This document shows, piece by piece, positions 59,901-64,000 of a stretch of DNA of 64,000 nt. A program made the position numbers and the translations under genes. This DNA comes from Glandiceps talaboti. Lineage: Eukaryota; Hemichordata; Enteropneusta; Spengelidae. The DNA is taken from the NCBI RefSeq assembly GCF_964340395.1, contig NC_135552.1, positions 3,143,017 through 3,207,016 of the forward strand. The letters are read 5' to 3'. The notes below the pieces were generated by a model. That model worked only from the letters and a program-made list of their open reading frames with translations, had not been told where the DNA came from and made no database searches. Each line of letters opens with the position of its first letter. Within the stretch, counting starts at the first letter, position 1.

Positions 59901-62900
59901 AGTTCAGGTACAAAACATCTTATTTTTCATTTCTATTTTTCTACATCAAATTGTTTTTGAACATTGAAGTCGAGAATACTTTTTAAAAAAAATGGAATTT
60001 AATGAAAAGAAAGTCCTGCATATGATTATAGTGTGATATCCAAAAGTGGTACAATTCAATAGCTAAAATCTTGTGAACCATAACTGTGAACTAAGTAAAA
60101 CTCAGCTGTTCAACTTTGTGACAGTTGCCTGTTAATATCTATGTCAGCCAATGAGATAAGACCACATGATAAAACCTTCTCACCGTGTACAGTTTATGGA
60201 AATACATTCAGGTTTGTCTATGTTATCCTTTACATCAGCCTGTACAGCTTTTAACAGGGGCATCTTTAAGAAATGAGTCAGACATGAAGACAACCACTCC
60301 ATCTTTAAGAAATGAGTCAGACATGAAGACAACCACTCCATCTTTAAGAAGTGAGTCCGACATGAAGACAACCACTCCATTTGGTAATTCACCACAGTCT
60401 AGTCCTGGAAGGAAAAACAAACCTCTTGAATTTAAGGTAATTAGGTTGTAGAAACTTTATGAGGATGTATTTCTTAACTAACTATTTGACCTTTTGAAAC
60501 AGAGGAGAGATTTTTTGTGTTTTGAAAGTAGAGATTTGGTAAAGTGATTTATATTAGTTTGTTGAATATGATTTGTGTTTCATGTTATCAGGACTGAACA
60601 ACACAGTGTATCTTACAATATAGGTTTATATGTGCCCGGAAAAATCCTGGAATTTCAATCCACTCCTGTACAATCCTGGAATTTTCATGTACTCCTGTAA
60701 AATCCAGGCTGGAATTTCAATCTACTCCTGGAATTTCAATCTGCTGTAAAATCCTCAAATTTAAATCCATTCCTGGAAAATCCTGGAATTTCTATCTACT
60801 GCAGACCTGTAAAATCCTGGAATTTCAAATCACTCGTGAAGGTCCCTGCAAAAGTTTAGTTCACTGAAATGATCTGCTTTTGAAAATTATCATTGACAAA
60901 TGAATGTTTGCCTATGACAATCAAATGTTTGTTATAAACAACAAAAATGGTCCTAAAAAATGACATTGTTTGGCTTTGAAAATTACTGAAAAAATGAATA
61001 AAAAACCCTTGACAGTAAAGTGTACATGTATAAGCCCAGGCAAACTCAACTAGTGCACGGGCAGAAGTGGAATCGGGTAACTTGTAACCTTTGCATGTTT
61101 GATGGTGCTTGACCAACCAGCCACCATTTTTGACTTCCTTAGCTCTTTATCTGTAACACCTAACTACCATTTCATACTTGTATACAGGAGGGTCAGACTA
61201 CTCTGTATGACATGGTTGGTTGCACTCCAGTGAAAAGACCTGTACCTGCCATACACTACTTTGCGAAACACATCAAGCCACAAGGTACGTACAGATCCTA
61301 GCATTAGTTACAAGTGAATTTGGCTGTAGGCACAGGAAGTGACTGAAGCCCCTATAGACATCATGCAGTGAAGTTATGCATGGTATTATAATTCAGGCTA
61401 AAATTCCTAAGGTTTTCATACAATACATCTAGATATGCAGTAGATATATGTTGTCTTTGTCAGTAATTTGGTCAGAATTAGTGATCAGAAATGTTTTATG
61501 TTATATAAATTATATTTTCCCTGGAAGTGGAAATGTAACCAAACCTTCACCACATACAATAATGAGTAGTTAGTTTAAAATTATCAGTATGGTATTGATT
61601 ATTCCCAGTGACATAAGGGGCCTTGTCACTACCAGTTAAAGATGAGAAATGACTAAATCCTTATATCATGAGTATTTTCTGGCTAAAAGAAGAAAAATAG
61701 GGAGAATAGTGTAAATATTTTGGCACAAAACATAGATGAAACAATAAACAAGGAAAACTGTCACAGTGGTAATTGTGAACGTTCTGATTGATATTTTGAG
61801 CACCACATGACCAAATGACATAACCACATGTAAAACAACCAGGCTATAAATGGTATATGTCTTGTGCTATAGCTTTAAACTTAAATATTGTTTGCAGTCT
61901 TACAGCAGAATCCTGGAGTTGATGCTTTGACCATCAATAGAATCATTGCTGAGAAATGGGAGGAAGTTGAGACTGAAGAAAGGGCCAAATTTGAAGCCAT
62001 AGCTAGCAAAGATACTAACAGGTATTATTAGATATAAATATTAAAAAAAAAGACTGGTTTTATTGGAGTGAACTTTTATGTCAATTATTTCATCCATTGT
62101 ACAAACATTTTTAAACAGACCCACCGTCCGAAAAACAATTTCTTGTGAATCAAAACATTTACTAGTAATTATTATTATTAAAAAGATAAATAAATAAACA
62201 AATAAAAAATAAATATATACTATTATAATAGTAATGATAACTCAGTGTGATATTGTCCTTAATATTGTTAATCAAAGTCATGTCAGTAAAACACATCTAT
62301 ACCGTGATGTGACCAATCTGATCAATAAAGTTTACCTAATCAGTTGATACACTGCCTCTGCCAAATAGTCTGTTTTATACTACTAGTAGAAACATAACAA
62401 AGGGCCATAAATATAGTATAAACCATGGTGCTGTGTTTCTGTTCATGGTGTGTTCCTTGTTGCAGTAAAGCTTACAAACAAACATAGTAAGATGACATAT
62501 ATTGAAGATACAGGTGATTATAATAGTCAATTGTATAACTCATGGTGATTATAATAGTCACTTGTATAACTCATGGTGATTATGTTAGTCAATTGTATAA
62601 CTCATGGTGATTATAATAGTCAATTGTATAACTCATGGTGATTATAATAGTCACTTGTATAACTCATGGTGATTATAATAGTCACTTGTATAACTCATGG
62701 TGATTATAATAGTCAATTGTATAACTCATGGTGATTATAATAGTCAATTGTATAACTCATGGTGATTATAATAGTCAATTGTATAACTCATGCCTATATT
62801 ATCAGAATTTTGCAAGTAATCTCGTTACACTAAGTTTCAATGTGTACGTATGAGGTCAGTTCTGGAAATGTAACATTTGCAAGAAGTACAATAAATGCAA

Positions 62901-63039
62901 CTGAAATTTTGAGTTAAACATGTCAACATTTATTGTTCATTTGTGTAGATACCAGGAAAAGGTGCACTCAGCAAAGAGACCACGGACTCCTCTTAATATT
63001 GCTTCTATGCAAAGAAGTAAAAGAAAAAAAGTTGAATTG
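42387..63039 (+). CDS. PMS1: PMS1, MutL-family mismatch repair protein (ten exons; 3' part beyond window)
   Basis: Join 42387-42569, 45340-45625, 47414-47694, 51125-51247, 57800-57946, 59086-59907, 60248-60436, 61188-61284, 61898-62021 and 62949-63039, giving 781 codons with no stop. The GHKL ATPase is complete: [10 protein letters not shown] (Glu44 and Asn48 at the catalytic and Mg positions), DNGTGI (73-78) and GFRGEAL (108-114). The transducer domain follows ([26 protein letters not shown]), then an acidic Ser-rich linker (341-677) and an HMG box (about 692-770). In human the HMG box is a hallmark of PMS1 against PMS2 and MLH3. PMS1 pairs with MLH1 (MutL-beta) in the nucleus and has a minor, still unclear repair role. 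The first 18-20 residues extend past the human start; Met18 and Met20 are alternatives. The C-terminal dimerisation domain is missing because the window ends. Confidence 0.96.
42966..43180. mobile_element. Palindromic insertion, 94-bp perfect arms, 9-bp target duplication
   Basis: Arms 42966-43059 and 43087-43180 are exact reverse complements, joined by a 27-nt loop. GGCAAAACC flanks both sides (42957-42965 and 43181-43189). Long inverted repeats with a 9-bp duplication suit Mutator-like MITEs. The identity of the arms suggests a young insertion or continuing arm conversion. Confidence 0.85.
43286..43927 (-). CDS. Transposon-carried SAP-like domain protein, probably a terminal exon
   Basis: 213 codons from ATG 43927. 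An N-terminal Cys group (residues 8-19) is followed by a basic coiled stretch. Then [20 protein letters not shown] (91-110), with a following [11 protein letters not shown], has the two-helix look of a SAP DNA-binding fold. A Ser/Asp/Glu-rich tail ends in [11 protein letters not shown] just upstream (CAATATTAG|CTC) could be a splice acceptor, so this may be the last exon of a longer gene. The same architecture occurs at 49041-49367 in a different element. It is probably an element-encoded or captured accessory protein; function unknown. Confidence 0.55.
   Translation of the reverse strand: MEFIRDSCIQNGSKCSYCSTTDWVSPSMNRIPHPMPDMHKNYIEHLRNLERMKNIRSRHRLEVQKKRENKNYNDYDWLQLFISGTLEKLNVKELDKYLDKHKLPKYRKLKGEKVDIISTHILGTPEFRSRKVTANELQTTTTDISDTNSTGSDSESENAIIGVIDSDDCFSDNSETSSTADISDSDCDETSPTQFHGKVTLRSGRVASQFLFH
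44593..45339. repeat. End of PMS1 intron 1, with a 57-bp minisatellite (five copies)
   Basis: At 44750-45035 a unit of about 57 bp contains CCAGAAGGTCTTAGGTGCAC, CAGCTTATTTCCCACAATG and CCTCTCTCTCCAGTGA, repeated five times with length differences (one copy has an extra GCGCGCAC). The rest is unassigned. Confidence 0.85.
45340..45625 (+). CDS. PMS1: PMS1 exon 2 (ATPase motifs II and III)
   Basis: Acceptor TTTCTTTCTTCAG. Begins [17 protein letters not shown] and contains [17 protein letters not shown] and TVTIVTKT. Ends AACCAAG before GTATTA, in phase 1. Confidence 0.95.
45626..47413. repeat. PMS1 intron 2: two small minisatellites and (ATA)n
   Basis: A roughly 60-bp duplication (GTTAGCTGAACATAGAGACA against GTTGGCTGAATCTTGAGACA) lies at 46148-46260 and (AAT)n at 46401-46430. 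A 37-bp unit around GTGTAGTTTTTGGCCCTGGT occurs four times at 46485-46625. A 38-bp unit around GGGTTTAATAGATTGTGTTA occurs six times at 47075-47293. The remainder is AT-rich and unassigned. Confidence 0.85.
47414..47694 (+). CDS. PMS1: PMS1 exon 3
   Basis: Acceptor GCTTATACAG. Encodes [20 protein letters not shown], then [20 protein letters not shown] and [15 protein letters not shown]. Ends GCCCAG before GTTTGT, in phase 0. This is the junction of the ATPase and the transducer domain. Confidence 0.95.
49041..49367 (+). pseudogene. SAP-like, Ser/Asp-rich fragment inside element B copy 1
   Basis: The open frame has no ATG at its head (it begins TTG GTA AGG). It encodes [20 protein letters not shown], then [15 protein letters not shown], a SAP-like pair of helices. 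A Ser/Asp tract ([14 protein letters not shown]) and the end [12 protein letters not shown] follow. It aligns by eye in order with the 43286-43927 frame (LKVKEL.KYL.KH against [18 protein letters not shown] against LRSGR). Probably the captured or residual last exon of an element gene. Confidence 0.6.
49985..50345. repeat. GTAT/GT compound microsatellite in element B copy 1
   Basis: Three (GTAT)n blocks are separated by two pure (GT)n blocks (about 50066-50095 and 50163-50194). It occupies the same place in the element as 56737-56945 in copy 2, so both grew from one ancestral seed. Confidence 0.95.
50518..51124. other. PMS1 intron 3, right end
   Basis: Unassigned AT-rich sequence ending in the polypyrimidine tract and acceptor of exon 4. 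Confidence 0.5.
51125..51247 (+). CDS. PMS1: PMS1 exon 4
   Basis: Acceptor TTTTTTTTCCTTGTAG. 41 codons, including [13 protein letters not shown] and [17 protein letters not shown], the conserved FVN.RPV segment of MutL proteins. Ends before GTTTGT, in phase 0. Confidence 0.95.
51356..51530. repeat. Start of repeat block in PMS1 intron 4
   Basis: 51356-51400 nearly repeats 57742-57786, just before exon 5 (shared: CACCTATCAGAGAATAATGC against CATCTATCAGAGAGTAATGC, then TTTTATTTTGTTTTT). It is followed by the CCGTAAGGGTACGGGAG leader and a GTCT/GT microsatellite, as at 12433. Confidence 0.75.
51573..52094. mobile_element. Twin-hairpin element, 522 bp
   Basis: The ends TAGTCTAGCTGCTAGAC (51573-51589) and, inverted, TAGTCTTGCTGCTAGAC (52094-52078) match at 16 of 17 positions. 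Next to each end is a hairpin: 51584-51600 with 51646-51662 (perfect 17-bp arms) and 52011-52025 with 52070-52084 (one mismatch in 15). No coding capacity. It is a non-autonomous element by structure. Confidence 0.65.
52120..52573. repeat. About 140-bp degenerate tandem repeat, three copies, left part
   Basis: Units contain GACTGCATACTTCAATTTCA, TATGTCCTATAAAGTTTGTT and GATGTACCTTACAGTG. A fourth copy continues at about 53400-53580, on the far side of the AGTCCCCGC element, which therefore inserted into this array. Confidence 0.75.
52574..53395 (+). mobile_element. AGTCCCCGC element with four 150-bp units
   Basis: Ends AGTCCCCGC (52574-52582) and GCGGGGACT (53387-53395). The left module (CCGGACGGGGACTTATGGAT, TGGGTTCCGTCTGTGC, CCGCAGCCGTTTCTTGGAGA) is the inverse of that at 29700-29835. 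About four tandem units with the GGCTGCC-(A/T)-GGCAGCC hairpin follow. The right end, ACCCAATCATAGCGGGGACT, equals the inverted start at 28581. It is a shorter relative of 28346-30782 in the opposite orientation. Confidence 0.8.
53396..53712. other. PMS1 intron 4: fourth 140-bp unit, then unassigned
   Basis: 53400-53580 continues the array interrupted at 52573 (ATTAGGCTATATCTAAAGAC, CATACTTCAATTTCAATAC). After that nothing is recognised. Confidence 0.6.
53713..53973 (-). other. Unassigned 86-codon open frame, GC-richer than its flanks
   Basis: Begins at ATG 53973 and reads through [20 protein letters not shown] and [20 protein letters not shown] to a stop at 53713. Overlapping frames on the same and opposite strands are also open, so composition alone may explain it. 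It looks more protein-like than most frames here, but I recognise no family. Confidence 0.25.
54005..54071. repeat. Perfect inverted repeat, 31-bp arms, 5-nt loop
   Basis: Arms 54005-54035 (GACTACGCATTGTTTCCAAA and on) and 54041-54071 are exact reverse complements around GTACT. It would form a stable hairpin in the PMS1 pre-mRNA. Confidence 0.9.
54072..54902. other. PMS1 intron 4, unassigned
   Basis: Contains a 100-codon plus-strand frame at 54177-54479 ([17 protein letters not shown], then [17 protein letters not shown]) that I cannot assign. No splice evidence supports it. Confidence 0.4.
56066..56217. repeat. ATC trinucleotide microsatellite
   Basis: About 50 TCA/ATC triplets with a few TAA and CCA interruptions, inside element B copy 2. 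The minus-strand poly-Met frame is an artefact. Confidence 0.95.
56737..56945. repeat. GTAT/GT microsatellite in element B copy 2
   Basis: Alternating (GTAT)n and (GT)n blocks at the position equivalent to 49985-50345 in copy 1, but shorter. Confidence 0.95.
57142..57799. other. PMS1 intron 4, right end
   Basis: The phrase CTAATGTGTACCAGC occurs at 57141-57155 and again near 57409. 57742-57786 repeats 51356-51400. The end is the pyrimidine tract and TAG acceptor of exon 5. Confidence 0.5.
57800..57946 (+). CDS. PMS1: PMS1 exon 5
   Basis: Acceptor TTTCTTTATGCTAG. 49 codons, including [20 protein letters not shown] and [11 protein letters not shown]. This is the transducer segment that ends in the ATPase-contacting Lys (PNK). 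Ends before GTAAAA. Confidence 0.95.
57955..58795. repeat. About 50-bp minisatellite, some 16 copies, in PMS1 intron 5
   Basis: Units contain CCCAAGTAAAGTGATTCCAC, TGTGTGYCACACTTA and TTTACAACCCATAACA, with lengths of about 47-56 bp. The array begins within 10-20 bp of the exon 5 donor. Higher-order copies of about 160 bp are visible at 58420-58760. Confidence 0.9.
58800..58965. repeat. Short tandem repeat around CCCAAACCTGAATGGA
   Basis: Four degenerate units contain CCTGAATGGAGAGAGTGTAC and AACATA...CTATCACATAG. No coding function. Confidence 0.8.
59086..59907 (+). CDS. PMS1: PMS1 exon 6 (linker, 274 codons)
   Basis: Acceptor AACCATGTAG. Starts [18 protein letters not shown], the last helix of the ATPase region, then an acidic, Ser/Thr/Asn-rich, poorly conserved linker. 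It ends [19 protein letters not shown], which resembles the W-S-(K/R)-G block of vertebrate PMS1. Donor GTACAA, phase 0. Confidence 0.93.
59908..60247. other. PMS1 intron 6
   Basis: Ordinary AT-rich intron. Two possible acceptors exist near its end; the one at 60247 is the only one that keeps the frame. Confidence 0.7.
60248..60436 (+). CDS. PMS1: PMS1 exon 7, contains a 39-bp coding tandem repeat
   Basis: The acceptor must be CCTGTACAG at 60247, because the nearer TTTTAACAG would put a stop in frame. After LLTGA come three copies of [13 protein letters not shown] (13 residues, 39 bp), the third with Asn to Ser, then [19 protein letters not shown]. Donor GTAATT, phase 0. Confidence 0.85.
60437..61187. 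repeat. PMS1 intron 7, degenerate tandem of ATCCTGGAATTTCAA
   Basis: About seven units of 20-30 bp built from AAATCCTGGAATTTCAATCY and ACTCCTGTA occupy 60640-60840. The rest is unassigned. Confidence 0.8.
61188..61284 (+). CDS. PMS1: PMS1 exon 8 (HMG box, first part)
   Basis: Acceptor CTTGTATACAG. Encodes [20 protein letters not shown], then [25 protein letters not shown] fits the K-(R/K)-P-x-(S/P)-A start of an HMG box. Ends in phase 1 before GTACGT. Confidence 0.92.
61285..61897. other. PMS1 intron 8, nothing notable
   Basis: AT-rich intron without recognised repeats. Confidence 0.7.
61898..62021 (+). CDS. PMS1: PMS1 exon 9 (HMG box, middle)
   Basis: Acceptor TTGTTTGCAG. Encodes [20 protein letters not shown], then [20 protein letters not shown], the W..L/V..EE.AKFE core of HMG helices 2 and 3. 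Ends in phase 2 before GTATTA. Confidence 0.93.
62505..62792. repeat. 31-bp minisatellite, nine copies, in PMS1 intron 9
   Basis: The unit is GTGATTATAATAGTCAATTG then TATAACTCATG, with CAATT/CACTT variants and one ATGTTAG copy. The rest of the intron (62022-62948) is AT-rich and unassigned. Confidence 0.93.
62949..63039 (+). CDS. PMS1: PMS1 exon 10 (HMG box end, basic tail)
   Basis: Acceptor ATTTGTGTAG. Completes Arg, then [20 protein letters not shown] and [10 protein letters not shown]; the basic tail could be a nuclear localisation signal. Donor GTAATT, phase 0. No further PMS1 exon is seen before 64000. Confidence 0.88.
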
Positions 63040-63067
63040 GTAATTTAAAAAGCATTATTCAAAACAG

Positions 63068-63127
<60 letters not shown>

Positions 63128-63366
63128 ATGCATTGGGTGTGTGTGTGTGCATGTGTGTGCATGCATTGGGTGTGTGTGTGTGTGTGTGTGTGTGTGCATG
63201 TGTGTGTGTGTGTGCATGTGTGTGTGTGTGTGCGTGTGTGTGTGTGTGTGTGCGTGTGTGTGTGTGTGTGTGTGTGCGTGTGTGCATGTGTGTGCATGCA
63301 TTGGGTGTGGGTGGGTGTGTGTGTGTGGTGTGGTGTGTGTGTGTGTGTGCATGTGTGTGCATGCAT

Positions 63367-63417
<51 letters not shown>

Positions 63418-63425
63418 GCGCATGT
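63068..63425. repeat. TG-rich compound microsatellite in PMS1 intron 10
   Basis: About 350 bp of (TG)n with interspersed GTGCATGCATTGGG phrases (four occurrences), which show a larger repeating pattern. Purine-pyrimidine alternation favours Z-DNA. All long CVCV and HTHT frames here are artefacts. Confidence 0.95.
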
Positions 63426-63528
63426 GTGCCTCTGCAAAGATGGATATTTGAACATGTACACAATTTCAAAATGTACAGCATGTGTACCTAAGTGGTGTAT
63501 GGCGTTTCATTAGGGCCTTTATTATGTA

Positions 63529-63832
63529 CATCTTATTTGACTCGCCTCGACAACTTATTTGGCAACTCGACATCTTATTTGACTCGCCTCGACAACTTAT
63601 TTGGCAACTCGACATCTTATTTGACTCGCCTCGACAACTTATTTGGCAACTCGACATCTTATTTGACTCGCCTCGACAACTTATTTGGCAACTCGACATC
63701 TTATTTGATTCGTCTCAACAACTTCTTTGGCTCCTCGATAACTTATTTGCCTCGACAACTTCTTTGGCTCCTCGACAACTTATTTGACTCGCCTCGACAA
63801 CTTCTTTGGCTCCTCGATAACTTATTTAGTCA
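63529..63832. repeat. 42-bp minisatellite, about seven copies
   Basis: The unit is built on the half-units TTATTTGACTCGCCTCGACAA and TTATTTGGCAACTCGACATC. Four copies are exact; three on the right are diverged (CTTCTTTGGCTCCTCGA). Confidence 0.93.
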
Positions 63833-64000
63833 ACATGTATGACGTTCTCTTGGAGGCGATATTTTAGCATCCCTAGCTCCCCTTCAGTAAATATGTGCTC
63901 TCTTGCGCAAACGTCACTTCGCGTCATACAAAATCTGCTGTTACGTCAAAGAGCGTCATCAAAGTTTTGTGTAGTTTTTTTGAAGAGTGACTGGTGGGTC
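63833..64000. other. Window end within PMS1 intron 10, nothing assigned
   Basis: CG dinucleotides and CGTCA words are frequent (CAAACGTCACTTCGCGTCAT). No exon with PMS1-like sequence is seen. Confidence 0.5.

Noticed and set aside
60257-60436. PMS1 exon 7 starting at the nearer TTTTAACAG acceptor
   Set aside because: With exon 6 ending in phase 0 this start reads GGG CAT CTT TAA, a stop. The acceptor at 60247 keeps the frame.

Overview
The window reads as nuclear DNA from an animal, most likely a marine invertebrate. It has spliced genes with GT-AG introns, long CA/TG and GTAT microsatellites, many minisatellites with units of 31-73 bp, short inverted-repeat DNA transposons and tRNA-headed SINEs. 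I cannot name the species from sequence alone. Roughly 6% of the window is recognisable protein-coding sequence; most of the rest is repeats.

Three conserved genes are present. (1) A PHOSPHO2-like HAD phosphatase on the + strand (9641-10375, one coding exon). (2) An ORMDL gene on the - strand, with three coding exons at 22747-22574, 21695-21544 and 19974-19839 that splice into an exact 153-residue protein. (3) The mutL homologue PMS1 on the + strand, with ten coding exons from 42387 to 63039. These cover the MutL-type ATPase, the transducer domain, a linker and an HMG box split over three exons. The C-terminal domain lies beyond the right edge. All internal junctions are GT-AG and in phase.

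ORMDL and PMS1 point away from each other. A strong - strand splice donor at 42148, about 240 bp upstream of the PMS1 start, suggests that the first untranslated ORMDL exon lies in a shared bidirectional promoter (42150-42386). ORMDL1 and PMS1 are also head-to-head neighbours on human 2q32, so this looks like conserved microsynteny. In this genome the first ORMDL intron would be about 19.4 kb and full of repeats.

Layout: 1-9.6 kb, minisatellites, a MITE and unassigned DNA; 9.6-10.9 kb, PHOSPHO2-like gene; 11-19.7 kb, dispersed repeats, two long minisatellites and a TA-flanked MITE; 19.7-42.2 kb, ORMDL, whose long first intron holds SINEs, palindromes, a 150-bp tandem-repeat element and a frameshifted RecQ-like helicase fragment; 42.4-64 kb, PMS1. 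Its introns carry three TAA-flanked, PIF/Harbinger-like non-autonomous elements, two of which contain a related SAP-like, Ser/Asp-rich reading frame. A palindromic 215-bp insertion with a 9-bp target duplication is nested in one of them.

Array limits are read by eye and are good to about one repeat unit. Exon limits were worked out base by base. No database search was possible.
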